Of a stretch of DNA of 64,000 nt, positions 43,857 through 52,822 are shown piece after piece. This DNA is from K189A clade bacterium. GTDB lineage: Bacteria > Pseudomonadota > Gammaproteobacteria > Pseudomonadales > Azotimanducaceae. The notes under the pieces were generated by a model. The model searched no databases. It was not told the DNA's origin and was given only the letters and a program-made list of their open reading frames with translations. The DNA lies in contig CACMHG010000002.1 of the NCBI GenBank assembly GCA_902613475.1, positions 29,058 through 93,057 of the forward strand, written 5' to 3'. A program made the translations under genes and the position numbers. Positions within the stretch are counted from its first letter, which is position 1, and the number at the start of each line of letters is the position of its first letter.

Positions 43857-45344
43857 CTAGTGCAGCCCGCCTAAGCAAACGTACTTCACTTCAAGATAGT
43901 CCTCTAAACCATACTTTGAGCCCTCTCTGCCGTGTCCGGATTCTTTAACGCCGCCGAACGGCGCCATCTCATTTGAAATGATCCCTTCATTGACGCCAAC
44001 AATGCCGAATTCTAACTGCTCGCTCGCTTTAATCATCGTGCTGGCGTCTTGCGTATAGACGTAGGCGGCTAGCCCGGCGGTGGTTTGGTTGGCTAACTTG
44101 ATGGCCTGATCGTAATGATCAAAGCCGATGAGGGTCGCTACGGGCCCAAAGATCTCTGCATCGAAAATTTCCATGTCCGCCGTCACGTCCTTGAGTATTA
44201 AGGGCGCTACGAAGTTGCCCGTGGACGGTGTTTGATGGGGTAGATTCACTGACGTAGCACCCTGTTCGATAGCCTTGGCGACTAGGCCTTGAACTTTTGC
44301 CACAGCGTTTTTTTGGATCAGCGGTCCAATGGTCGTGCCTTGGCTCAGGCCGTTGCCGAGCACAGATTTCGATAGCCTATCCACCAGCATTTGCGTGAAC
44401 TGCTCGATAATTTCTTCGGCAACAAGAACTCGATTGGCGCAAACACAGGTCTGGCCGCTGTTGCGAAACTTCGAGGCCATCAGGCCATCAAGGGCGGCTT
44501 CTAAATCGGCGTCGGCGAAAACGATAAAAGGGGCGTTACCACCAAGCTCCATGGAGGTTCTTTTCATAGTGCTTGAGCATGCCGCGGTGAGCATCTTGCC
44601 CACTGCGGTGGAGCCAGTAAACGAGAGTTTTCTGACAACTGGGCTGCTGGTGAGCGCGGCGCCAATCTCCTGGGTCTTACCACACAAGATATTGATGACA
44701 CCGGCAGGTACCCCCGCTTCGATCGCGTAGTGGCCCAAGGCAAGTGCCGAAAGCGGCGTTTCGTTTGCTGGCTTGCAGACGACGGTGCAACCTGCAGCTA
44801 AGGCCGGCGCGATTTTACGCGCGAGCATTGCGCTGGGGAAATTCCAAGGTGTGATGCACGCCACTACACCGACAGGCTGCTTGAGCGTGTAGATGCGTTT
44901 GTCTGTGCTGGGGGCAGGAATGACATCGCCATAAATGCGCTTGGCTTCCTCGCTGAACCACTCAATATAACTGGCACCGTATCGCACTTCGCCGAGCGCT
45001 TCGTCCAGCGGCTTGCCTTGCTCAATAGTCAACAGACGTGCCAGGTCCTGTTCATTTGCGATGATCAGGTCAAACCACGCTCGTAGGATTTTGGCTCTGC
45101 TTTTTGCAGGAGTCTGCGCCCAGCCAGCCAAAGCGTCTGACGCTGCTGTGATGGCCTGCTCTGTCTCGATTGCACCGCAGTTCGCAACAACCGCTATGAC
45201 CTCGTCGGTTGCCGGGTTTTCTACGGCAAACGTGTCACCGTCGGTGGAACCTTGCCAGCAACCAGCGATCAGCGCGTCGGTTTTGAAAAAGGGCTGTTCG
45301 GATAGGCCTGCTATTTCTTCTGCAGTAAGCGCGGTATGCGACAT
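43857..45344 (-). CDS. Succinate-semialdehyde-type aldehyde dehydrogenase
   Basis: This 495-residue NAD(P)-dependent enzyme has TPWNFPSAMLARKIAPALAAG, the catalytic Glu in MELGGNAPF, and the nucleophilic Cys in SGQTCVCANR, with the FGGVKESGHGREGS C-terminal block. The family oxidises succinate semialdehyde, glutarate semialdehyde or other omega-aldehydes; GabD-like features favour the C4 substrate. It is 13 bp behind the Fe-ADH gene in one operon. Together the two would convert an omega-hydroxy acid such as 4-hydroxybutyrate to a dicarboxylate. The substrate assignment is inference. Confidence 0.92.
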   Translation of the reverse strand: MSHTALTAEEIAGLSEQPFFKTDALIAGCWQGSTDGDTFAVENPATDEVIAVVANCGAIETEQAITAASDALAGWAQTPAKSRAKILRAWFDLIIANEQDLARLLTIEQGKPLDEALGEVRYGASYIEWFSEEAKRIYGDVIPAPSTDKRIYTLKQPVGVVACITPWNFPSAMLARKIAPALAAGCTVVCKPANETPLSALALGHYAIEAGVPAGVINILCGKTQEIGAALTSSPVVRKLSFTGSTAVGKMLTAACSSTMKRTSMELGGNAPFIVFADADLEAALDGLMASKFRNSGQTCVCANRVLVAEEIIEQFTQMLVDRLSKSVLGNGLSQGTTIGPLIQKNAVAKVQGLVAKAIEQGATSVNLPHQTPSTGNFVAPLILKDVTADMEIFDAEIFGPVATLIGFDHYDQAIKLANQTTAGLAAYVYTQDASTMIKASEQLEFGIVGVNEGIISNEMAPFGGVKESGHGREGSKYGLEDYLEVKYVCLGGLH

Positions 45345-45357
45345 GGCTTAATGACCC

Positions 45358-46524
45358 CTAATAAATGCTGTTGTAGATCACCAGTGCATCTTGCTCGGTG
45401 ACGTCCACCGGATTATTCACCAGTAATCGCTGCTGCTGCATGGCATCACTGGCCAATGTTGGTAGGTCTTGGCGCCCAACGCCGCAGTCTCTCAGCGTCT
45501 TGGGTAATTTAACGTCGTCGATGATCGACTCCATCTCTTCAATAAAGGCATCACACTTAGCCGAGTCTGTCGTAAGGGCAGCACCGGGCTTAACGTAATC
45601 GAGTAGCTGTGCGTATAGTGCCGAGGCGGCGCCTGCGTTGAATCGCAGGACTGGGGGCAGCACCAGTGAATTACTCAAGCCATGGGGCACGTGAAAATGA
45701 CCGCCCAAGGGATAGGCCAAAGCATGGACCGCTGCGACGGGGGCATTTGCGAATGCTTGCCCAGCCAGCATGGATCCTAAAAGCATCGCCTGCCTCGCGT
45801 CGAGGTCGGAACCATCAGTGCAGGCTTGCCGGATGTTGGCGGACAGCAGCAGCAGCGCTTGTTTCGCTAGCATGTCCGAGTAGGCGTTTTTCTTCGCCTT
45901 TGATGTAAAGGCTTCAATGGCGTGCACCATGGCGTCGACGCCGGTTGCGGCGGAGACATGGCTTGGCAGACCGACCGTCAGTTGCGCATCCAAGATCGCA
46001 AAATCCGGCAGCAGACGTTTGGAAACGATGCCGGTTTTTTGCGTCGCGCCGGTTGTAACGATGGAAATCGGCGTGACCTCGGAGCCCGTTCCTGCAGTAG
46101 TGGGAACCTGAATCAATGGCAGTCTGTCGCATAAGACTAAATCGATGCCGTAAATCGATTCGAGTAGCTGCGCGATGTCTTCACGGCCACTCGCCAAAAC
46201 TGCGATTAGCTTGGCGACATCCATGGAACTGCCACCTCCAAGGCCGACGACTCCATCGATTTGTTGGTCGCGTGCAAATGCCGCAGCACTGAGTACAACG
46301 GCTTCGGGCGGATCCGCCTGAACGTCGGAGTAAATGGTGAATGGCATATCGCTGGCCGCCAATGAATCGCAGGCTCGCGCGACAATGCCCGTGGACAATA
46401 ATCCCGGATCAGTAACGATCAGCGCCTTGGTAACACCCAAACTTTTTAGGCGTGATGGCAGTTCACCGACGGCGCCGATGCCGCAAACGAGTGAACTGCA
46501 GGTAGAAAACTCAAATGTGTTCAT
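45358..46524 (-). CDS. Iron-containing alcohol dehydrogenase, 4-hydroxybutyrate-dehydrogenase-like
   Basis: This 388-residue group III ADH has GGGSSMDVAKLIAVLAS, PTTAGTGSEVTPI and the metal-binding His/Asp set in GVDAMVHAIEAFTS and HALAYPLGGHFHVPHGLSNS. It is about as long as lactaldehyde or 4-hydroxybutyrate dehydrogenases of the family. It leads an ADH-ALDH pair and lies between the oxygenase operon and the PHA locus, so it might link C4-hydroxy acids to either succinate or PHA metabolism (inference). Confidence 0.92.
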   Translation of the reverse strand: MNTFEFSTCSSLVCGIGAVGELPSRLKSLGVTKALIVTDPGLLSTGIVARACDSLAASDMPFTIYSDVQADPPEAVVLSAAAFARDQQIDGVVGLGGGSSMDVAKLIAVLASGREDIAQLLESIYGIDLVLCDRLPLIQVPTTAGTGSEVTPISIVTTGATQKTGIVSKRLLPDFAILDAQLTVGLPSHVSAATGVDAMVHAIEAFTSKAKKNAYSDMLAKQALLLLSANIRQACTDGSDLDARQAMLLGSMLAGQAFANAPVAAVHALAYPLGGHFHVPHGLSNSLVLPPVLRFNAGAASALYAQLLDYVKPGAALTTDSAKCDAFIEEMESIIDDVKLPKTLRDCGVGRQDLPTLASDAMQQQRLLVNNPVDVTEQDALVIYNSIY

Positions 46525-46568
46525 GGTGCCTTACACTGTTTTTTATCGGTATTGGGCCATCTCGAGTA

Positions 46569-47960
46569 TCAAAGCCCACCTTCGCAGACGTGATCGCGTT
46601 CATAAATATTGTCATCGCCGGACAAGTCGGTAATCAGACTGTCGATTTTCAAACCAATCTGAATACAGTTCCTGATGCGACGAATTTGACGCCAGCCGTT
46701 CGCCTCACCGTCATTAACCAAATCAAGGGCTGCCCCAGGTTCAATCACTTCGAGCATGGCATTGGGGTTAACAAATTTTTGCGTCGGCAAAATGTTCACG
46801 TCCGCCGTGTAGTCTTGGGTCAGGATTGTTGAGTACATTCGCATAACAAGGTTCATGGGGTAAACGTTTTGCACCATCTTTTGGGCGGCGGGGTAGAACG
46901 CTTTCACCCACTCTTTAGATGCTGACTGCCAAAAATCCAGCCAGTCGCTCATTGGTCCTCGCAAATTCGGGTCCTGAACGCTCCAGAGAATCATCGGGTT
47001 GGTTTGGCTTGCGATGAAGAAGTTACAGCCGAATATCCTGCGCAGTCTCGAGGCCGGTAGGTCATCGGTTACGGACCCGTCAATCCAGCTTCGCGAACTG
47101 ACATAGGGCACACGCTCACCGCCAATACCCCGCGCCATCAGTTTTACGGGTTCCATGAAACCGGGCACTGCGCAGGAGGCCTGTATCGATTCGCGCAGCA
47201 AGACGTTTGGCGTTGTAATGGAATTTAAGGTTCTGGATTGCTGATGGAGTTCGGCCGGTGCTACTGAAATGCACAGGTGCCGGCCGGTCTTCTCATAGGC
47301 TTCTGCGAAGGTGACGTCGGGAATCCATGCAGAGATGATCTTGGCGACGTCGTCGCCGCTGAGCAGTTTGGTGTCTGCTTCATAGGCCGCATGCACCAGA
47401 TTGAACATCTCTGAGAGCATTTCGGATCGCAGCAACGCCACGAGTTCTTCGTCATCACGAGTGCACATGATTGCCGCGATAATGGCGCCGCCGCTGGACC
47501 CGGAAATGATCGTTGGCAACAAATCTTGCAGCACCAGAGCCTTGCAGACGCCGAGATGGAAGGGCGCCATCGACCCGGCGCCGCTAAGCATCAGTGCACA
47601 ACGACCGTAAGCTTGGGAACAGCGTCGGAGGAAGGCGAGCTTAGCGGAATCGGACAGTACATCGGGCGGCAGATCAGCAACTTGGGAGAGGCCTAGTGAG
47701 ATCTCATCAACGTAGGATTTGATCAGGTCGTATGCCTCGTGGTTGCCATTAGATTCGTAAATCTCTGGCGTGCCCATGCCAGCCATGTTGCCGTGAATGC
47801 CTTCGCTAAAGTAATACAGCAGTTCGTGGGCATCGCCCTTTTGTCGAATCGATTTTAGTTCGCTCAGTCTCGACCTGATGATCTCATGGTCGAAAGACCT
47901 CATGCCTTGAAGACCCATCCATCCAAAGATATCGGGGGTTTGTAAGTTTTCGAATTTCAT
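46569..47960 (-). CDS. Patatin-like phospholipase/DUF3336 protein
   Basis: The 463-residue protein has an N-terminal DUF3336-type helical segment, then the patatin core LMLSGAGSMAPFHLGVCKAL with the oxyanion glycine pair, the nucleophile motif GSSGG near residue 152, and the catalytic Asp in SWIDGSVTDDLP near residue 300. The Ser-Asp dyad is intact. Relatives act on triacylglycerols or phospholipids; in PHA producers such lipases sit at storage-granule loci. It is divergent from phaE-phaC and is probably co-regulated. The substrate (triacylglycerol, phospholipid or PHA) is unproven. Confidence 0.88.
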   Translation of the reverse strand: MKFENLQTPDIFGWMGLQGMRSFDHEIIRSRLSELKSIRQKGDAHELLYYFSEGIHGNMAGMGTPEIYESNGNHEAYDLIKSYVDEISLGLSQVADLPPDVLSDSAKLAFLRRCSQAYGRCALMLSGAGSMAPFHLGVCKALVLQDLLPTIISGSSGGAIIAAIMCTRDDEELVALLRSEMLSEMFNLVHAAYEADTKLLSGDDVAKIISAWIPDVTFAEAYEKTGRHLCISVAPAELHQQSRTLNSITTPNVLLRESIQASCAVPGFMEPVKLMARGIGGERVPYVSSRSWIDGSVTDDLPASRLRRIFGCNFFIASQTNPMILWSVQDPNLRGPMSDWLDFWQSASKEWVKAFYPAAQKMVQNVYPMNLVMRMYSTILTQDYTADVNILPTQKFVNPNAMLEVIEPGAALDLVNDGEANGWRQIRRIRNCIQIGLKIDSLITDLSGDDNIYERDHVCEGGL

Positions 47961-48325
47961 TTTGTTCTTTGCCGACTGTCACTGTGTCGCTCCGCCCGCA
48001 AGTAGGACAGGTGATTATTGAACGCCAGGCTTTTCCCCTACGCTATGGGCATCCGCTTTGTGCCGGAAGTTAGATGCAAAAGTTGGGCCTGCTTGTGCTT
48101 CCTTGGTTGGCACGGATAGTGCTTCGGATGTCGAGAGTTAGCGTTGAAGACGATACAGCGCGCAAATTCGCCGAAAGAGAGATCAGAAACGCGTCTAAAG
48201 ACGCGAGAACTTAGGAGTGATTGCGAGGCAAACGCACTATTTTAGGGCGATTGCGCTATCAAACAGGGCGTTTAAGCGCGGCGCTGCAAAAGATATCGAG
48301 ACAAGGAAGAACAAGAGAGAGCTGG
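47961..48325. other. Divergent intergenic region, patatin / PHA synthase
   Basis: The region separating the patatin gene and phaE. It presumably holds both promoters. An alternative TTG at 48221 would extend PhaE, but the encoded Arg-rich stretch (GKRTILGRLRYQTGRLSA) is not PhaE-like. No other feature is seen. Confidence 0.4.
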
Positions 48326-48949
48326 GTGACGGAGGATAAACACGATTTTTTCCAACAGTGGGCGGATTTCCTATCGGGGGCAGCCCATCCCTTTACCTTC
48401 GATGAGCAGATCGTCTCGGAATCGAAGCGCGGCGCCGAGAGCTTGTTAGAAACCGCTGACGATGCGTATCAAACCATGTTGTCGCACTACGATCGTTTGC
48501 TCTCCCAGCACGCCGGCGCACCGGGCATGCCTGCACTGGATACCTTCATGGGCTTTGATCTAAAGCTCAAGGACATGGCCGACGCCTATTCCGACCTGCT
48601 GGGTGTGATGGCCAACCTCAATGCATTGAATCTCGAAGCCGCGACGGCTCCGTTTCGCTCAGCGGATCTCGCAAGCTTCTCGCCGGAGGCCATGCAGCGC
48701 CCCTTCGACGCGAAATGGCAAAGCTTCGTCGATGAGAGCTTGGTAGAGATGCAACGATCACAGGCCTATCTGACGGCGAAGTCAGACTACGTCTCCTGCC
48801 TCGCAAAATTTCAGAAGAGTTACCGATCTCTAGCGGAGAGCTTTCAGGAATACAACCACGCTCCCACGCTGAGCGAATTCGAAGATTTAACGAAACAAAT
48901 GCACGAACTAAGGCGAGAGCTATGGGCGCTGAAAAAGAAATTGCCATAA
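48326..48949 (+). CDS. phaE: Class III PHA synthase subunit PhaE
   Basis: A GTG start at 48326 after AGAGAG gives 207 residues beginning MTEDKHDFFQQWADFLSG. It is helical, without signal, with the PhaE-type C-terminal coil ending FEDLTKQMHELRRELWALKKKLP, the region that contacts PhaC. PhaE lacks a catalytic triad and activates PhaC in the class III (C4/C5-specific) synthase. The phaC start overlaps it by 28 bp. Together with PhaC this indicates PHB/PHBV-type granule synthesis. The upstream extension to 48221 is rejected. Confidence 0.85.
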   Translation: MTEDKHDFFQQWADFLSGAAHPFTFDEQIVSESKRGAESLLETADDAYQTMLSHYDRLLSQHAGAPGMPALDTFMGFDLKLKDMADAYSDLLGVMANLNALNLEAATAPFRSADLASFSPEAMQRPFDAKWQSFVDESLVEMQRSQAYLTAKSDYVSCLAKFQKSYRSLAESFQEYNHAPTLSEFEDLTKQMHELRRELWALKKKLP

Positions 48950-50091
48950 ACCCAGCCATGTGGGGTCTCGGCGACTTGACCGAGTATCAAGCGAAGATGC
49001 AAACCGGTATCGACAACCTGGCAGACATTCATGATTGCGATGTCGCCATTGGTGAAACCGCGAAAGACGCGGTGTTTAGCATTGAGAAAGTAACACTCTA
49101 TAAGTATCGGCCGCTGGATTCCAACGGCACTGGCGACGAGACCTTGACGCATGAGCCCATCCTCATCGCCTACAGTCTGTTCGGCCGCTACAGCATGCTC
49201 GATTTGCAGAGTGATCGCTCGGTTGTTCGGAATTTACTCGCACTAGGCCATACGGTTTACATCATCGACTGGGGCAACCCCAACAAATCTGACCGATGGT
49301 TGAGCTACGACGACTACGTTGGGCGGTACATGAGCGACTGTGTTGATTTTATTCGTCATCAGCAAAATATTGAGCGCCTTACCTTGTTCGGTATTTGTGA
49401 GGGCGGCACGTTTGCAGCGTGTTACGCGAGCCTGTTTCCAGAAAAGCTTGGTGCGCTTGTGCTGGCGGTTACGCCAATTGATTTTCATGCTGACCTGGAT
49501 GCCGAGGAACCCCGCAAACGCGGCTATCTAGGCGGGATGATGCGGCAGCTGAGTCCAAGCCAGATCACTGACTTGATCGATTCGTTCGGCTGTTTGCCCG
49601 GCCATCTTAGCGGCACGGTTTTTCGTGAGATGACGCTGTTGGATACCTGCAAAAAATACGGACCGTCTCTGGTTGAAGCGGTGTCGGGTAGCAAAGAAGC
49701 TGCGCTTAACTTCCTGCGCATGGAAAAGTGGCTTCTCGACCGCCCGCATCACCCCGCCGAAGCGGCTAAGCAATGGCTTATCGACCTGTACCACGCCAAC
49801 CGACTGATCGACGGCTCCTTCGTAGTCAATGGTCAGCCCGTCCTGCTCGAGAACTTGAATATGCCTGTACTCAACATATACGCAAAACACGACCACATTA
49901 TCCCGCCGCCCGAAAGTCAGGCGCTGAAAAAGCTGGTCGGCAACGACTGTAAGTATCGCGAACTAGAGTTGAATGCGGGACATATTGGCGCATTTGTCAG
50001 CCGTCGAGCCAACGCAGCGATCAGCGATGCGATTTCGAACTGGATACCTAGTATTGAGCACGCCGAACACCCGCCACAGGCGCTGTCTTAG
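48922..50091 (+). CDS. phaC: Class III PHA synthase catalytic subunit PhaC
   Basis: The 389-residue protein is the class III length, clearly shorter than class I (about 590). The lipase-like box GICEGG holds the nucleophilic Cys159; Asp324 (AKHDHIIPP) and His354 (AGHIGAF) complete the triad that polymerises (R)-3-hydroxyacyl-CoA. The usual class III box is GICQGG, so Glu replaces Gln here. PhaE and PhaC form a complex and grow PHA granules. The start overlaps phaE, behind AGGCGAGAG, so synthesis is coupled. A second ATG (MWGLG, 48958) is an alternative start without overlap. Confidence 0.95.
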   Translation: MGAEKEIAINPAMWGLGDLTEYQAKMQTGIDNLADIHDCDVAIGETAKDAVFSIEKVTLYKYRPLDSNGTGDETLTHEPILIAYSLFGRYSMLDLQSDRSVVRNLLALGHTVYIIDWGNPNKSDRWLSYDDYVGRYMSDCVDFIRHQQNIERLTLFGICEGGTFAACYASLFPEKLGALVLAVTPIDFHADLDAEEPRKRGYLGGMMRQLSPSQITDLIDSFGCLPGHLSGTVFREMTLLDTCKKYGPSLVEAVSGSKEAALNFLRMEKWLLDRPHHPAEAAKQWLIDLYHANRLIDGSFVVNGQPVLLENLNMPVLNIYAKHDHIIPPPESQALKKLVGNDCKYRELELNAGHIGAFVSRRANAAISDAISNWIPSIEHAEHPPQALS

Positions 50092-50486
50092 TTCTTTGAC
50101 CAGAGATCGGTATAGGTTTTGAACATATTGAATCCGGAAGATTGGGCAGCACGCTCAAAGCTCTTGAGAAAGACGTTGGAATCCTGGGCCATAAATTCAA
50201 GGCTCTGCTCGATAAATTGGGAAGCAGGCTGTGCATAGGGGTTGCAGGTAAAACGGATGAGCTGTTCAAGAGCAAGGTTCGTCAGTAAGGGCGACGTTTG
50301 CTTGAGTTCCTCCTTGGCAAGGATTTGCAGAAGCGTCGTTTGGGTAATGTCCTCGCCAGACTCGGCCTCTTCAACACGGATGCTGACACCCGCAACGATG
50401 AGTTCCAGTAGATAGTCCAGCGTGACGTACTTGCTTGTACCAAGGTCGTAAATGCGTCGATTGGGGTACTTGCGAAACTGTTGCAT
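50088..50486 (-). CDS. phaR: PHA synthesis repressor PhaR
   Basis: The 132-residue protein opens with the PHB/PHA accumulation regulator DNA-binding domain: RKYPNRRIYDLGTSKYVTLDYL (residues about 5-26), then SIRVEEAESGEDIT. The C-terminal PHB_acc region (about 55-130) binds granules. PhaR represses phasin synthesis until granules absorb it. It is convergent with phaC (4-bp overlap at the 3' end) and divergent from the phasin gene, placing its target promoter next to it. RBS AGGAGC. Confidence 0.93.
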   Translation of the reverse strand: MQQFRKYPNRRIYDLGTSKYVTLDYLLELIVAGVSIRVEEAESGEDITQTTLLQILAKEELKQTSPLLTNLALEQLIRFTCNPYAQPASQFIEQSLEFMAQDSNVFLKSFERAAQSSGFNMFKTYTDLWSKN

Positions 50487-50687
50487 CGAGAAGCTCCTGC
50501 AGAATCATGTTGCTCAGCAATGGCACCATGGTCGCGACAACGGTGGGTGAAAATAAGGGAAAGACAGACCGTGGGTGAAGTAAGAAAAACAAAAAAGTAC
50601 ATCAAAGGTTGACGAAGCGAAAACTACGTGAGATTTTTGTGCGGTGCAACATAAAACCCTTTGCAAGCAAAAACAGGGAAGAAAACG
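50487..50687. promoter_or_regulatory. phaR-phaP divergent control region
   Basis: About 200 bp between phaR and the phasin gene. GTGCGGTGCAACA at about 50639-50651 contains a TGC-rich half-site resembling known PhaR operators (TGC-x-x-TGCAA), lying close to the phasin start. The call is based on position and weak similarity. Confidence 0.4.
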
Positions 50688-51053
50688 ATGAACATGGAAG
50701 GAACGATGAAGTTGACGCAAGACATGACCGAGGGCGCTGTAGAACTCTCGAAGAACCTCTTTGAGCGCAGCACCGCCTACTACTCGCAGTGCATGGCGCT
50801 AGCGCAAACCGCTCAGGAAAAACTCGCGACAGCGAAAACGCCAGCAGCATTGGTTGAACTTCAGAAGGAGTACAGCAAAGAACTCTGGGAGGCCACCAAG
50901 GAGAATTATCAGGTGACCGGCGAGATTATGAAGGAGTCCTACACCAAATCGAGTGCGTTGATGAAAGAAGCATACGATGGGGCAAAGGATATGATGACGC
51001 CCGAGGCAACAACTGCGCCTGCTAAGACCAAGCCGGTTAAGAAAACCGTCTAG
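50688..51053 (+). CDS. phaP: Phasin
   Basis: The ATG at 50688 (MNMEGTMKLTQDMTEGAVEL) after GGGAAG gives 121 residues; an in-frame ATG at 50661 is less likely. It is an amphipathic helical protein with the phasin pattern ELSKNLFERSTAYYSQCMALAQTA...KTPAALVELQKEYSKELWEATKENYQVTGEIMKESY, and a Lys/Ala/Pro tail (TTAPAKTKPVKKTV). It coats PHA granules. It is divergent from phaR, a textbook arrangement. Confidence 0.9.
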   Translation: MNMEGTMKLTQDMTEGAVELSKNLFERSTAYYSQCMALAQTAQEKLATAKTPAALVELQKEYSKELWEATKENYQVTGEIMKESYTKSSALMKEAYDGAKDMMTPEATTAPAKTKPVKKTV

Positions 51054-51059
51054 TTCACA

Positions 51060-51406
51060 ACACGAGGCAGGACGATCAGTTCCAGATTGAGGAACCGTGT
51101 TGAGTGCCCCTTCAGGCGATGACTGGATTGCGGGATCCCTGTGGCGGCGTCGCGAGAGCTAGCTTGGAGGGGTAACAGGGAGGGGCAACAGAGAGGGCAA
51201 CAGGGACATTCATATCGCCTTTCGTTCCTGCCGGTTGGTGTGACCTCCAAGTAAAGCCCACTTTCGTCGTATAACCGATATGTCATCTCGGGCGTCTTGC
51301 CTTGCGGAACGGCGATCTCAGTCAAGATTGGTGCGCCCTGCGTTTCAAATTTTTTGGGTAGAAGCCCCATCAGAGCTCTCACAGCGCGCGGGATGAGGTT
51401 TGACAC
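51060..51406 (-). pseudogene. Integrase (tyrosine recombinase, DUF4102 arm domain) N-terminal remnant
   Basis: On the minus strand from about 51316 the frame reads PILTEIAVPQGKTPEMTYRL and continues YDESGLYLEVTPTGRN, which is the arm-binding DUF4102 domain of P4-type integrases (usually LTDxxIRxAKPKxKPYKLxDGGGLYLxVxPSGxK). The sequence then becomes non-integrase (Cys-rich), and no catalytic domain follows. It shows a past integrated element between the PHA locus and the genes to the right. Confidence 0.65.
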
Positions 51407-51736
51407 CTTGATCTGTCAAAGGCCCTTCCGTCTGCTATCGAAAGAATAATGAAGAGGACAAAACGTTCCGGGACGTCTTAGCATCATGCAATGGCGGAGC
51501 AGACGGGACTCGATAAACCACTTTAAAGATTGATTTACATGGGTTTATTTCTCCTGACAATGGAATTCCGCCCAAATATGCCCCCAAAAATATCTCCTAA
51601 ATTATCCATATAGTTTGTGGCGGAACGATTTGATCGCCTCTCTGTACCTTGTAACATCCACAGCCTTTAGTTGGCCTTTGAAGTCGCAAAATACTACGGC
51701 TGTCCAACACGTTCCGCGACATCTGACAGGTGAACA
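51407..51736. other. Intergenic region with att-like repeat copy
   Basis: The region 51560-51655 contains TTCCGCCCAAATATGCCCCCAAAAATATC and GGCGGAACGATTTGATCGCCTCTCTGTACC. These resemble 63288-63368 (TTCCCCCAAAAGTGCCCCGAAAAAGTC; TGCGGAACGATTTACCTCCCTTTATG). It lies upstream of the integrase remnant, as expected for an integrase promoter or att arm. Confidence 0.5.
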
Positions 51737-52738
51737 ATGCAGCAAAGAGAACTTGGGCAGGCACAAACCCCGATTTCCGCCATTGGCTACGGTACCATGT
51801 CGTTCAGCGATTTTTACGGTCCCACAGACGACGCAAAATCTTTCGCGATCCTCGATCGCTGTATGGATTTGGGGATTACGCATTTGGATACCTCAAATGT
51901 GTATGGCCTAGGCCTTTCGGAGCAGCGCATCGGTGCCTATCTGAAACAACGTGGTCAGCAGGCTCGTGATTTTTTCACCATCGCTACAAAGGCGGGCATT
52001 GCCAGCAAGCCCGACGGCAGCCGCTATTTCAACAACAGCGCCGAGCACTTGCGCAGAGAGTTGGATGGGTCGCTGCAGCGTCTTGGGGTAGAGCAAGTCG
52101 AACTCCTTTATGTGCATCGCCGAGACGCCTCAGTACCCATCGAGGAGGTAGCCCAATCGCTAGCCGAGCTGGTGAAGTCTGGAAAGACACGGCAAATCGG
52201 TTTCTCTGAAATCGCACCCACATCGTTAGAGCTCGCCCACGCCGTGCACCCGGTGGCCGCAGTGCAGTCTGAGTACTCCTTGGCCACCCGCGCACCTGAG
52301 CTTGGCTTGGTGCAAAAATGTGCACAGCTAGGAACCACCATGGTGGCCTTCAGTCCTGTGGCCCGCTCATTGCTCACCGACCACCCCCTGTCTTTTGAAG
52401 CCTGCAAAAGCCTTGCCTTTATGCGGGTGAATCCACGATTTCAGGAGAATACCTATAAGCTCAATATGCAAAAAAGTGCGCAATTCAGAGCGTTAGCCTC
52501 AGAACTTGGCACTTCAGCGTCTGCCCTTGCTATCGCATGGTTACTCTCTCAAGGCGAACATGTAGTGCCCATTCCTGGCACCCGCTCCGTGAGTCACCTT
52601 GATGAACTGGTGTCTGGTGCAGGGTTGTCGCTCAGCCCGACAGATCTAGAGGCGATAGAGCAGGCCTTGCCCGTGGGTTGGTGTTGTGGTGACCGTTACA
52701 CAGCAGATCAATGGCGCGGACCAGAAAGATATTGTTAA
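51737..52738 (+). CDS. Aldo/keto reductase
   Basis: This 333-residue TIM-barrel NADPH-dependent reductase has the family motif GITHLDTSNVYGLGLSEQRIG (catalytic Asp and Tyr), FTIATKAG (Lys) and ELLYVHRRD (His), the complete tetrad. The C-terminal nucleotide site (IPGTRSVSHLDELVSG) is present. It reduces aldehydes or ketones of unknown identity. RBS AGGTGAAC. A gap of 84 bp separates it from the DsbA-like isomerase gene. Confidence 0.92.
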   Translation: MQQRELGQAQTPISAIGYGTMSFSDFYGPTDDAKSFAILDRCMDLGITHLDTSNVYGLGLSEQRIGAYLKQRGQQARDFFTIATKAGIASKPDGSRYFNNSAEHLRRELDGSLQRLGVEQVELLYVHRRDASVPIEEVAQSLAELVKSGKTRQIGFSEIAPTSLELAHAVHPVAAVQSEYSLATRAPELGLVQKCAQLGTTMVAFSPVARSLLTDHPLSFEACKSLAFMRVNPRFQENTYKLNMQKSAQFRALASELGTSASALAIAWLLSQGEHVVPIPGTRSVSHLDELVSGAGLSLSPTDLEAIEQALPVGWCCGDRYTADQWRGPERYC

Positions 52739-52822
52739 TCCCAAAGCTACTCAGATACCTAACAAGACTTGATCATAAGCAGAAACGGGACCAGTAACTG
52801 AGGAGAGCAGAAAAAACATAGG

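Noticed and set aside
48221..48325. Longer PhaE start at TTG 48221
   Set aside because: The extra 35 residues are Arg-rich and not PhaE-like, whereas the GTG at 48326 gives a typical PhaE beginning and is near a purine-rich RBS.
51602..51911. Pair of overlapping ORFs before the aldo/keto reductase
   Set aside because: They run antisense or out of frame across the aldo/keto reductase start and the att-like repeat and match no family.
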